Shown here: positions 7,413-15,002 of the stretch, piece by piece
Layout of the letters: every line of letters begins with the position of its first letter
Numbering within the stretch: position 1 is the stretch's first letter
Position numbers and translations under genes: made by a program
Notes under the pieces: generated by a model
The model's input: only the letters and a program-made list of their open reading frames with translations
The model's database searches: none
Told to the model about the DNA's origin: nothing
Assembly: GCA_947367115.1 (NCBI GenBank)
Contig: CANBCW010000020.1
Location: forward strand, 1 to 35,560
Direction: 5' to 3'
DNA from: an uncultured Clostridia bacterium
GTDB taxonomy: Bacteria > Bacillota > Clostridia > Oscillospirales > Oscillospiraceae
DNA length: 35,560 nt

Positions 7413-8503
7413 CAGAACGCGCCCTCCTTTACGTTAACGATTACCGGCTCGCCGCCGGCGGGAGCCCAGATTTTTTCCGCATTCGGCTCCATGGTTCGGA
7501 TCGCCGCTTCTTCGCTGGCGATGAACACCTTGTCATCCTTTTCTCCTACTACCATGGAGCGCAGCTTCAGACGGTCATTCAGAGCCATCAGTCCGCCGTC
7601 GAAACCCAGCACAATAGAGAAAGGCCCGGTGACCAGCAAGCTGGGGAATACCGTGCGCAGATATGTCAAACGTTCCTGATCCGCCGGCGCCTTCCCGGCA
7701 ATGGTGCTCCAGAAGGGGGCGGCAATAACGGAAGCAGCCTCTTCCAGCGTCAGACCCTGTCGGCGCAGAAGGTAGTCCATGATATAAGTGATGACCTCGG
7801 TATCCGTCTGTAAAGTGCATTTATAGCCGAACATTTCAATAAAACGGCGGTTGGCATCATAAGAGGAGATCTCGCCGTTATGGACGATGGAATAATCAAG
7901 CAAGGTAAACGGATGCGCGCCGCCCCACCAGCCGGGAGTGTTGGTGGGATAGCGTCCATGAGCCGTCCAGGAATAGCCCTCATATTCCTCCAGCTTATAA
8001 AAGACCCCCACATCTTCGGGGAATCCCACAGCCTTGAAGGTGCCCATATTTTTGCCGCTGGAAAAAACGTAGGCACCGGGCATCTCGGTATTGATCTTCA
8101 TAACGGTTCGCGCGACAAACTCTTTTTCGTCAAGCTGCTGGGATGCAAGGACAGACTGGAGCGGTGCGACGAAATACCGCCAGATGATGGGCTCACCGGT
8201 AATGGCCGGGATCTTACGGGTCGGGATGATCTCGGACTTGACGATTTCGAAGCGTTCCTTCAGGAACACTTCGCAGTTTTTTCGGGTGGATCGCTCGTCG
8301 TAGAACAGGTGCAGTGCGTAAAAATCTTTATATTCCGGGTAAATGCCGTAACCGGCGAAGCCGCCGCCCAGACCGTTGGATCGGTCATGCATGGGCCGCA
8401 TCGCATTGGTAATCCCTTCGCCGGACATTTTCTTTCCTTCTTTGGAGATCACGGCGGCAATGGCACAGCCGGAAGGAATGCGTACTTGTCCTTCTAATCT
8501 CAT
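7412..8503 (-). CDS. Glutamate synthase glutamine amidotransferase (class II) domain protein
   Basis: This 363-residue N-terminal-nucleophile amidohydrolase has candidate catalytic Cys13 in RIPSGCAIAAVIS, then MHDRSNGLGGGFAGYGIYP, the HGRYPTNTP and HNGEISSYDANR glutamine-site motifs, and TDTEVITYIMDYL. It releases ammonia from glutamine for the FMN-domain protein encoded next. The start at 8503 (MRLEGQVRIPSGC) is chosen because homologues begin this way and AAGGGA lies about 8 bases upstream. The frame stays open to 8608, but that ATG lies upstream of the transcription start predicted from the promoter at 8597-8625 and so could not be used. First gene of the five-gene minus-strand nitrogen operon; its leader holds a terminator and an alternative hairpin. 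Confidence 0.93.
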   Translation of the reverse strand: MRLEGQVRIPSGCAIAAVISKEGKKMSGEGITNAMRPMHDRSNGLGGGFAGYGIYPEYKDFYALHLFYDERSTRKNCEVFLKERFEIVKSEIIPTRKIPAITGEPIIWRYFVAPLQSVLASQQLDEKEFVARTVMKINTEMPGAYVFSSGKNMGTFKAVGFPEDVGVFYKLEEYEGYSWTAHGRYPTNTPGWWGGAHPFTLLDYSIVHNGEISSYDANRRFIEMFGYKCTLQTDTEVITYIMDYLLRRQGLTLEEAASVIAAPFWSTIAGKAPADQERLTYLRTVFPSLLVTGPFSIVLGFDGGLMALNDRLKLRSMVVGEKDDKVFIASEEAAIRTMEPNAEKIWAPAGGEPVIVNVKEGAF

Positions 8504-8530
8504 GGTATCCGTTCCCTTCAGATCGAAAAT

Positions 8531-8586
8531 AAAAAAAGCAAAGGCCTCCCCGGGGTACACGAAGTACACCGATGAACGCCTTTGCT
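8531..8586 (-). terminator. Leader attenuator of the GOGAT-GS operon
   Basis: Read on the minus strand, GCAAAGGC (8585-8578) pairs perfectly with GCCTTTGC (8545-8538), followed at once by seven T's (8537-8531). The loop contains a smaller imperfect hairpin (GTAC-TTCGT-GTAC core). This is an intrinsic terminator between the promoter at 8597-8625 and the start at 8503, so most transcripts should stop unless something intervenes. Confidence 0.8.
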
Positions 8587-8590
8587 CATC
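8571..8590 (-). promoter_or_regulatory. Candidate ANTAR-protein binding hairpin (antiterminator)
   Basis: On the minus strand, GATGAGC (8590-8584) pairs with GTTCATC (8577-8571), seven base pairs with one G-U, around the hexaloop AAAGGC. Known ANTAR targets have six-base loops with A at position 1 and G at position 4; this loop fits. The hairpin starts at the transcription start predicted from promoter spacing and uses the same bases as the 5' arm of the attenuator, so the two folds exclude each other. A canonical second hexaloop hairpin was not found. Confidence 0.65.
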
Positions 8591-8596
8591 ATAGGC

Positions 8597-8625
8597 ATTA
8601 TATTCCATAAATAATCGTTTGTCAA
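8597..8625 (-). promoter_or_regulatory. Consensus promoter of the GOGAT-GS-ANTAR operon
   Basis: On the minus strand TTGACA (8625-8620) and TATAAT (8602-8597) are separated by exactly 17 bp, a perfect match to the vegetative sigma-A consensus. The expected transcription start is near 8590. Such a strong promoter in front of a terminator points to control by attenuation. Confidence 0.88.
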
Positions 8626-8636
8626 TATGCCCAAAG

Positions 8637-8654
8637 ACAAAAAACTTTTTTTGT
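8637..8654. promoter_or_regulatory. A/T-rich palindrome between the divergent promoters
   Basis: ACAAAAAA and TTTTTTGT form an 8+8 inverted repeat around a central CT. Its centre falls within about 2 bp of the midpoint between the two divergent -35 boxes. The A-tract and T-tract could act as UP elements for both promoters, or the palindrome could bind a regulator. It does not match the TGTNA-N7-TNACA GlnR/TnrA box. Confidence 0.45.
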
Positions 8655-8662
8655 GCAGGGTG

Positions 8663-8691
8663 TTGACAAATGAAAAATTCTGATGTAGAAT
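8663..8691 (+). promoter_or_regulatory. Promoter of the type III glutamine synthetase super-operon
   Basis: TTGACA (8663-8668) and TAGAAT (8686-8691) are 17 bp apart, a near-consensus sigma-A promoter. The expected start is at about 8697-8698, some 75 bases before the glnN ATG. No other convincing promoter was noticed before the next fourteen plus-strand genes, though internal ones were not searched exhaustively. Confidence 0.85.
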
Positions 8692-8708
8692 GCGTGACGT
8701 AAAGGCAA

Positions 8709-8745
8709 AGACGTCTTTGAGCTTCGGCTCAGAGGCGTCTTTTTT
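8709..8745 (+). terminator. Leader attenuator upstream of type III glutamine synthetase
   Basis: A 14-bp stem (8709-8722 with 8727-8740, two G-U pairs) with loop TTCG is followed by a run of T's. It is an intrinsic terminator inside the 5' leader. AAAGGC (8701-8706), the same hexamer found in the loop of the opposite leader's hairpin, lies just before it. Competing folds exist (ACGT 8697-8700 with 8711-8714, or the palindrome AAAGACGTCTTT at 8707-8718) but are weaker than in the opposite leader. Confidence 0.8.
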
Positions 8746-8771
8746 ATTTTGCCGAAAAAGGAGCGATCATT

Positions 8772-10865
8772 ATGAAAACCGTATCTGATTACTTTGGCTG
8801 TCTGGTGTTCGACGACCGTGTGATGAAGGGCTGCCTCAGCGCTGATGTGTATGCCTCGTTAAGAAAGACCATCGACGAGGGCGCAAAGCTGGACGCTTCC
8901 GTTGCCAACGCGGTGGCGGGTGCGATGAAGGACTGGGCGGTGGCCAATGGCGCGACCCATTATACCCACTGGTTCCAGCCGCTGACCGGCATCACCGCCG
9001 AGAAGCACGACAGCTTTATCTCTCCCGCGCCGGACGGCGGCGTGATCATGGATTTCTCCGGTAAGGAGCTGATCAAGGGTGAGCCGGATGCATCCAGCTT
9101 CCCCTCCGGCGGCCTCCGGGCGACCTTCGAGGCCAGAGGTTACACTGCCTGGGATCCCACATCCTATGCGTTTATTAAGGGCAAGACCCTGTGCATCCCC
9201 ACGGCGTTCTGCTCCTACGGCGGCGAGGCGCTGGATAAGAAGACACCGCTGCTGCGTTCTATGGAGGCACTGAACCGTCAGGCTATGCGGATCTTGAAGC
9301 TCTTCGGAAATACGGATGTGAAGTGCGTCAAGACCTCCGTTGGCCCGGAACAGGAGTATTTTCTGGTGCCCAAGGAGCTCTACGAACAGCGTAAGGATCT
9401 GATTTATACCGGCAGGACTCTGTTTGGTGCCAAGCCGCCCAAGGGACAGGAAATGGATGATCACTACTTCGGTGTCATCAAGCCTCGGGTGGCAGCCTAC
9501 ATGGAGGATCTGAACCAGGAGCTGTGGAAGCTGGGCATTCTGGCGAAGACTGAACATAATGAGGTGGCTCCCGCCCAGCATGAGCTGGCACCCATCTATT
9601 CCACCACCAACATCGCCACGGATCACAACCAGCTTACCATGGAGATCATGCAGAAGGTAGCTGCCAAGCATGGTCTGGTGTGCCTGCTCCACGAAAAGCC
9701 CTTTGCCGGTGTCAACGGTTCCGGCAAGCACAACAACTGGTCTATCGCCACAGATACCGGCGTGAATCTGCTGTCTCCCGGCGAAACACCTTATCAGAAC
9801 GCTCAGTTCCTGCTGTTCCTGTGCGCGGTGATCAAGGCGGTGGACGATTATCAGGATCTGCTGCGGCTGTCCGTTGCCACAGCGGGCAACGATCATCGCC
9901 TGGGTGCCAATGAGGCACCTCCTGCAGTGGTATCCATCTTCCTGGGCGATGAGCTGACCGCAATTCTGGATGCAATCGAGAACGATAAGCCTTACGAGGG
10001 CACCAAGAAGACCACGATGAAGCTGGGCGTGGATGTGCTGCCCCGCTTCGCAAGAGATACCACCGACCGGAACCGTACGTCGCCCTTTGCCTTCACCGGC
10101 AACAAGTTCGAGTTCCGTATGCTGGGCTCCTCCAACTCCATTGCCTGTGCCAATATCATGCTCAACGCGGCTGTGGCGGAGTCCTTGAAGATCTACGCTG
10201 ACCGGCTGGAAGGCGCGGAGGATTTTGAAACAGCCCTCCACGCCATGATCCAAAAGACCATCAAGGATCACAAGCGCATCCTGTTCAACGGCAACGGCTA
10301 TGACGGCGCATGGCTGGAGGAAGCGGCCAAGCGCGGCCTGTGCAATTACCGCACAACACCGGACTGCATGCCACATTTGCTGGATCAGAAGAATGTGGAT
10401 ATGCTGACCGCTCATAAGGTGTTCACGGTTCCAGAGCTGCATTCGCGCTGCGAGATCATGCTGGAGAACTACTGCAAGACCGTTGTCATTGAGGCTAATA
10501 CCATGGTAGATATGGCCAGAAAGCAGATCCTTCCGGCTGTGGCGGGCTTTACCGCGGATCTGGCGGAAGACGTAGCGGCTAAGAAGGCCGCCGTTCCCGG
10601 TGCGAGCTGCGGTTACGAGACTGGCCTGATCGGGAAGCTCTCCGTGCTGACCGACCAGATCGCCGACAAGACCGACGAACTGGAGCGCGCTGTGCTGGAG
10701 CTGAAGAACACCTGCACTGTGGAGGAGGAATCCTACGCGATCCGCGACACGGTGCTTCCCAAGATGGCCGCTCTCCGCGCCGTTGCTGACGAGGCAGAGA
10801 CGCTGACTGCTGAGGAGGTCTGGCCTTTCCCCACCTACGGCGAACTGCTGTTTGGTGTGAGATAA
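8772..10865 (+). CDS. glnN: Type III glutamine synthetase
   Basis: This 697-residue protein has the length typical of GSIII. It carries the family hallmarks [26 protein letters not shown] (metal Glu residues), [27 protein letters not shown], the ATP/glutamate loop [27 protein letters not shown] and [17 protein letters not shown]. It condenses ammonia and glutamate with ATP to form glutamine. AAGGAG lies 8 bases before the ATG. It is the first gene of a 15-gene cluster and directly precedes the ammonium transporter. Together with the short GS at 3925-5133 it gives two glutamine synthetases in one divergent locus. Its leader attenuator suggests control by termination as well as by promoter. Confidence 0.97.
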   Translation: MKTVSDYFGCLVFDDRVMKGCLSADVYASLRKTIDEGAKLDASVANAVAGAMKDWAVANGATHYTHWFQPLTGITAEKHDSFISPAPDGGVIMDFSGKELIKGEPDASSFPSGGLRATFEARGYTAWDPTSYAFIKGKTLCIPTAFCSYGGEALDKKTPLLRSMEALNRQAMRILKLFGNTDVKCVKTSVGPEQEYFLVPKELYEQRKDLIYTGRTLFGAKPPKGQEMDDHYFGVIKPRVAAYMEDLNQELWKLGILAKTEHNEVAPAQHELAPIYSTTNIATDHNQLTMEIMQKVAAKHGLVCLLHEKPFAGVNGSGKHNNWSIATDTGVNLLSPGETPYQNAQFLLFLCAVIKAVDDYQDLLRLSVATAGNDHRLGANEAPPAVVSIFLGDELTAILDAIENDKPYEGTKKTTMKLGVDVLPRFARDTTDRNRTSPFAFTGNKFEFRMLGSSNSIACANIMLNAAVAESLKIYADRLEGAEDFETALHAMIQKTIKDHKRILFNGNGYDGAWLEEAAKRGLCNYRTTPDCMPHLLDQKNVDMLTAHKVFTVPELHSRCEIMLENYCKTVVIEANTMVDMARKQILPAVAGFTADLAEDVAAKKAAVPGASCGYETGLIGKLSVLTDQIADKTDELERAVLELKNTCTVEEESYAIRDTVLPKMAALRAVADEAETLTAEEVWPFPTYGELLFGVR

Positions 10866-10900
10866 ATATATAGTACACATTCAGAAAAGAGGTTATTTTT

Positions 10901-12610
10901 ATGGAATTCAGTTCTGTGAACACCATTTGGGTCCTGCTGGGCGCAGCCCTGGTATTCTTCATGCAGGCTGGCTTCTCGCTGTGTGAGGCCGGCTTCACCC
11001 GGGCCAAGAACACCGGCAACATTCTGATGAAGAATCTGATGGACTTCTGCATCGGTACGCCCTGCTTCTGGCTGGTGGGCTTTGGCATCATGTTCGGTGC
11101 CGGAACACAGCTCTTTGGCTGGATCGATCCCATGATCATGAAGGACTACAGCCATATCCTGCCGGAAGGCGTTCCCCTGTGGGCTTATGCCATTTTCCAG
11201 ACGGTATTCTGCGCCACTTCCGCCACCATCGTCTCCGGCTCTATGGCGGAACGCACCAAGTTCAGCGCTTATTGCATCTATTCCGCGGCCATTTCTTTGC
11301 TGATCTACCCCGTTTCCGGCCATTGGATCTGGGGCGGCGGCTGGCTGAGCCAGCTGGGCTTCCATGATTTTGCCGGTTCCACGGCTGTTCACATGGTCGG
11401 CGGCATCTGCGCCATGATCGGTGCCTGGATGCTGGGGCCCCGTATCGGCAAGTATGACAAGAACGGAAAGCCCAAGGCGATCCTGGGTCACAACCTGACC
11501 TTCGCGGCGCTGGGTGTGTTCATCCTGTGGTTCTGCTGGTTTGGCTTCAACGGCGCGTCCACCGTGGCGATGGACTCTGACGCGGCTATGACCAGCGCCG
11601 GTCTGATCTTCTTCAACACCAATATGTCTGCGGCGGTTGCCTGCTGCGTAACGCTGATCTTCACTTGGATCCGTTACGGTAAGCCCGATGTTTCCATGAC
11701 CTACAACGCCGCTTTGGCTGGCCTTGTGGGCATCACCGCTGGCTGTGATGCCGTGTCTCCTCTGGGCGCTGCCATCATGGGCGCGATCTTTGGCATCGTG
11801 ATCGTTCTGGCGGTTGAATTCTTTGACAAGGTCGCCAAGATTGATGACCCTGTGGGCGCGGTTTCTGTCCACGGTGTCTGCGGCAGCTTGGGCACCATTC
11901 TGGTGGGCCTGTTTGCCACCGGTGTCTCCACGGAAAAGGGTCTATTCTACGGCGGCGGCTGGCATCTGCTGGGCACTCAGGCGCTGGGTGTCGTCAGCGT
12001 AGCCGCTTATGTGGCAGTGGTCATCACCATCGTATTCTTTGTACTTAAGAAGACCATCGGTCTGCGTGTTGACGCGGCAGATGAGATCGCCGGTCTGGAT
12101 GTTTCCGAGCACGGTCTGCTGACCGCTTACGCCGGCTTTGCCATGCTGCCTGATACCACGGCGGAGGACGCCCCTGTGGTCGTCAGCGGTGAGGTGCCTG
12201 TTGCGGAGGCGGTGAGCGTAAAGAAGATGCCCACCTTCGACGATGGTTCTGCCCCGAAGCTGACGAAGGTGGAGATCATCTGCAAGGAATCCCGCCTGGA
12301 GAACCTGAAGAACGCCATGATGGAGCTGGGCATTACCGGCATGACCGTTTCTCATGTCCTGGGCTGCGGTGTGCAGAAGGGAAAGCCCGAATATTATCGT
12401 GGTGTTCAGGTCGAGCCCAGCCTGCTGCCCAAGGTGCAGGTGGATATTGTGGTCAGCAAGGTACCTGTCCGCAGTGTCATCGAGACTGCCAAGAAGGTGC
12501 TCTATACCGGCCATATCGGTGACGGCAAGATCTTCGTCTACGACGTTGAAAATGTGGTGAAGGTTCGTACCGGCGAAGAGGGCTATGATGCCCTGCAAGA
12601 CGTTGAATAA
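10901..12610 (+). CDS. Ammonium transporter fused to a C-terminal PII domain
   Basis: This 569-residue fusion has an Amt channel of about eleven membrane segments (residues ~8-390), with the family motifs GSMAERTKFSAY and GPRIGKYDKNGKPKAILGHN and the conserved pore histidines His164 and His324. A linker (about 395-450) leads to a complete PII/GlnK domain (about 453-560) with LTKVEIICKESRLENLKNAM, a T-loop (GVQKGKPEYYRG, Tyr499 at the classical uridylylation position) and the ATP/2-oxoglutarate loop TGHIGDGKIFVYD. Amt-B is normally blocked by a separate GlnK; here valve and sensor are one chain. It lies 35 bp after glnN behind AAGAGG. Confidence 0.95.
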   Translation: MEFSSVNTIWVLLGAALVFFMQAGFSLCEAGFTRAKNTGNILMKNLMDFCIGTPCFWLVGFGIMFGAGTQLFGWIDPMIMKDYSHILPEGVPLWAYAIFQTVFCATSATIVSGSMAERTKFSAYCIYSAAISLLIYPVSGHWIWGGGWLSQLGFHDFAGSTAVHMVGGICAMIGAWMLGPRIGKYDKNGKPKAILGHNLTFAALGVFILWFCWFGFNGASTVAMDSDAAMTSAGLIFFNTNMSAAVACCVTLIFTWIRYGKPDVSMTYNAALAGLVGITAGCDAVSPLGAAIMGAIFGIVIVLAVEFFDKVAKIDDPVGAVSVHGVCGSLGTILVGLFATGVSTEKGLFYGGGWHLLGTQALGVVSVAAYVAVVITIVFFVLKKTIGLRVDAADEIAGLDVSEHGLLTAYAGFAMLPDTTAEDAPVVVSGEVPVAEAVSVKKMPTFDDGSAPKLTKVEIICKESRLENLKNAMMELGITGMTVSHVLGCGVQKGKPEYYRGVQVEPSLLPKVQVDIVVSKVPVRSVIETAKKVLYTGHIGDGKIFVYDVENVVKVRTGEEGYDALQDVE

Positions 12611-12613
12611 CAA

Positions 12614-12664
12614 ACGACATCACGGGAGAGCTGCTGTGCAAATGGCAGCCCTCCCAATGGTCGT
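12614..12664 (+). other. Long imperfect hairpin between amt-PII and asnB
   Basis: GGGAG-A-GCTGC (12624-12634) pairs with GCAGC-C-CTCCC (12645-12655), one mismatch, inside an outer ACGAC/GTCGT helix (12614-12618 with 12660-12664). There is no T-run after it, so it is not an obvious intrinsic terminator. It could be a processing or stability element, or a factor-dependent pause site inside the super-operon. Confidence 0.55.
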
Positions 12665-12681
12665 GCTTAGGAGGTAGGCGT

Positions 12682-14262
12682 ATGTGTTCTATTATAGGCT
12701 ATTGCGGACAGTGCCTGGATTCTGAAAAGTTTCTCGCGGGCTTTGACCGTACTCTTTCCAGAGGCCCTGATGATTCCCGCATTGTAGACGTGGGTCAGGG
12801 CCTTTTAGGCTTTCATCGGCTGGCGATTATGGGTCTGACACCCAACGGAATGCAGCCGTTTGAATTGAATGGGAGCTATCTGGTCTGCAATGGTGAGATC
12901 TACGGTTTTGAAAAGCTCCGGGCGCAGTTGGAAGGGGAATACACCTTTGCCAGCGGCAGCGACTGCGAGGTTCTGCTGCCGATGTATGAAAAATACGGTG
13001 TATCCATGTTTGCCATGCTGGATGCGGAATTTGCCTGCGTGATCTACGATGGCAGGAAGGGAACCTTTGTCGCGGCCAGAGATCCCATCGGCATCCGTCC
13101 GCTGTACTATGGGTTCGATGAGCGTGGGACGATTCTTTTTGCAAGCGAGCCGAAAAATCTGGTTCCTTTGGCGGATCGGATTCTGCCATTCCCGCCGGGG
13201 CATTACTATCAGGATGGCGAATTTGTCCGCTATTGTGATATCGCGAACGTAGATGCCGTTTGCCGTGATGATCTGGAAACGGTGTGCGGTAATATCCATG
13301 ACAAGCTGGTTTCCGGCGTGGAGAAGCGCCTTGTGGCGGATGCTAAGGTGGGCTTTCTGCTTTCCGGCGGTCTGGATTCGTCACTGGTCTGCGCCATTGC
13401 CGCCAGAAAGAGCGCTGCACCGATCAAAACCTTTGCCATCGGTATGAGCGGTGATGCCATTGACCTGAAATACGCAAAACAGGTGGCGGATTACATCGGC
13501 AGTGACCATACGGAGGTCATCATCTCCAAAGAGGATGTTCTGGCGGCACTGGAGCCGGTGGTGGAGCTGCTGGGAACCTTCGATATCACCACGATCCGGG
13601 CCAGCATTGGAATGTATCTGGTGTGCAAATACATCCATGAACACACGGATATCCGGGTGCTGCTGACAGGTGAAATCTCCGACGAGCTGTTTGGTTACAA
13701 ATACACCGATTTCGCTCCCACTGCCGCGGCATTCCAGACAGAGGCGCAGAAGCGCATCCGGGAGCTGCACATGTATGATGTACTCCGGGCAGACCGGTGC
13801 ATCAGCGTCAACTCTCTGGAGGCCAGAGTGCCCTTCGGTGATCTGGACTTTGTGAAATATGTCATGGCCATCGACCCGGAGCGTAAGCTGAATAAATACA
13901 ATAAGGGTAAGTTCCTGCTGCGGCATGCTTTTGAAAAGGGTGGATACCTGCCCCACGATATCCTATGGCGTGAGAAAGCGGCGTTTTCCGACGCGGTGGG
14001 TCACTCCATGGTGGACTATTTGAAGGAATACGCGGAAACCTGCTACACCACGGAGGAATTTGAGGAAAAACGCGAAAAGTATACCCATGCCCAGCCCTTT
14101 ACCAAGGAATCGCTGCTGTACCGGGAGCTTTTTGAGAAATACTATCCTGGACAGGGGCAGATGATCGCGGATTTCTGGATGCCCAACAAGGAATGGGAGG
14201 GCTGCAATGTCAGCGACCCTTCCGCCAGAGTTCTGGCAAACTACGGTGACAGCGGAAAATAA
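12682..14262 (+). CDS. asnB: Asparagine synthetase B (glutamine-hydrolysing)
   Basis: This 526-residue protein has an N-terminal class II glutamine amidotransferase domain (nucleophile Cys2, RGPDDS, VCNGEIYGFEKLR, ASGSDCEVLL) and a C-terminal ATP-pyrophosphatase domain with the PP-loop SGGLDS at 228-233 and LLTGEISDELFGY. It transfers the glutamine amide to aspartate through beta-aspartyl-AMP. The C-terminal end (FWMPNKEWEGCNVSDPSAR) is of the E. coli AsnB kind, at slightly below its usual 554 residues. An AGGAGG site (12669-12674) precedes the ATG, and the first Met must be removed to expose Cys2. Confidence 0.95.
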   Translation: MCSIIGYCGQCLDSEKFLAGFDRTLSRGPDDSRIVDVGQGLLGFHRLAIMGLTPNGMQPFELNGSYLVCNGEIYGFEKLRAQLEGEYTFASGSDCEVLLPMYEKYGVSMFAMLDAEFACVIYDGRKGTFVAARDPIGIRPLYYGFDERGTILFASEPKNLVPLADRILPFPPGHYYQDGEFVRYCDIANVDAVCRDDLETVCGNIHDKLVSGVEKRLVADAKVGFLLSGGLDSSLVCAIAARKSAAPIKTFAIGMSGDAIDLKYAKQVADYIGSDHTEVIISKEDVLAALEPVVELLGTFDITTIRASIGMYLVCKYIHEHTDIRVLLTGEISDELFGYKYTDFAPTAAAFQTEAQKRIRELHMYDVLRADRCISVNSLEARVPFGDLDFVKYVMAIDPERKLNKYNKGKFLLRHAFEKGGYLPHDILWREKAAFSDAVGHSMVDYLKEYAETCYTTEEFEEKREKYTHAQPFTKESLLYRELFEKYYPGQGQMIADFWMPNKEWEGCNVSDPSARVLANYGDSGK

Positions 14263-14279
14263 ACAGGAGGAAAATCAAG

Positions 14280-14999
14280 ATGGAAAAGAAAGAACAGCTT
14301 TATGAAGGCAAGGCAAAAAAGGTTTTCAAGACCGACGATCCGGAGCTGCTGATTGTGGAGTACAAGGACGACGCTACCGCCTTCAACGGTCTGAAGAAAG
14401 GCACGATCCATGGAAAGGGCATCATCAATAACCAGATGAGCAACCGCCTGATGGCGCTGCTGGAATCCGAGGGCATCCCTACGCACTTCGTCAAAGAACT
14501 GAGCCAGCGGGAAACGCTGGTGAAGAAGGTCAGCATCGTTCCGCTGGAGGTCATTGTCCGCAACATTGCCGCCGGTTCCTTCGCCAAGCATTACGGCGTG
14601 GAGGAGGGCGTGGTGTTCGACCAGCCGACCATCGAGTTCTCCTACAAAAATGACGCACTGGGCGATCCGCTGCTCAATGGGTATCACGCTCTGGCCTTGA
14701 AGGTGGCGACTCCGGAGGAGATCGAAACGATCAAGCGTTATTCCTTCCGTATCAATGATATCTTGAAAGCCTGCTGGTTGAGCTGCGGCGTGACGCTGGT
14801 GGACTTCAAGCTGGAGTTCGGCCGCCTTTCCGACGGAACCATCGTCCTGGCTGATGAGATCAGCCCGGATACCAGCCGCCTGTGGGACAGTCAGACCCAT
14901 GAGAAGCTGGATAAGGATCGATTCCGCCGGGATCTGGGCGGCGTGGAGGAAGCCTATGCCGAGATCATGAAGCGGCTGGAAGAGAATATGGGAGGTTAA
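14280..14999 (+). CDS. purC: Phosphoribosylaminoimidazole-succinocarboxamide synthase (SAICAR synthetase)
   Basis: This 239-residue protein has the normal PurC length. Motifs include LYEGKAKKVFKTDD at the N-terminus, KGIINNQMSN, VIVRNIAAGSFAKHYG, LVDFKLEFGRLSDG and DEISPDTSRLWD. It joins aspartate to CAIR with ATP in de novo purine synthesis. AGGAGG lies at the usual distance before the ATG, 17 bp after asnB. It is followed 3 bp later by purA, the other aspartate-adding purine enzyme; both products are substrates of purB, two genes downstream. Confidence 0.97.
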   Translation: MEKKEQLYEGKAKKVFKTDDPELLIVEYKDDATAFNGLKKGTIHGKGIINNQMSNRLMALLESEGIPTHFVKELSQRETLVKKVSIVPLEVIVRNIAAGSFAKHYGVEEGVVFDQPTIEFSYKNDALGDPLLNGYHALALKVATPEEIETIKRYSFRINDILKACWLSCGVTLVDFKLEFGRLSDGTIVLADEISPDTSRLWDSQTHEKLDKDRFRRDLGGVEEAYAEIMKRLEENMGG

Positions 15000-15002
15000 C
15001 AG

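Noticed and set aside
6318..7679. A 453-residue plus-strand frame across the glutamate synthase genes
   Set aside because: It is antisense to two well-recognised GOGAT genes and has low-complexity, unconvincing protein sequence.
8519..8592. A 24-codon leader peptide on the minus strand starting at the predicted transcript end of the GOGAT operon
   Set aside because: The ATG would be at the very 5' end with no ribosome site, and the codons have no runs of one amino acid that would suggest translational attenuation.
8504..8608. An N-terminal extension of the GOGAT amidotransferase starting at 8608
   Set aside because: That start lies upstream of the transcription start expected from the perfect promoter at 8597-8625; the conserved family start is at 8503.
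8637..8654. The A/T palindrome as a GlnR/TnrA operator
   Set aside because: It lacks the TGTNA-N7-TNACA pattern; only a general operator or UP-element role is possible.
8859..10880. A 673-residue open frame on the minus strand across the glnN gene
   Set aside because: It mirrors the codon pattern of a clear type III glutamine synthetase, has no ribosome site, and its product shows no known domain; it is an antisense shadow.
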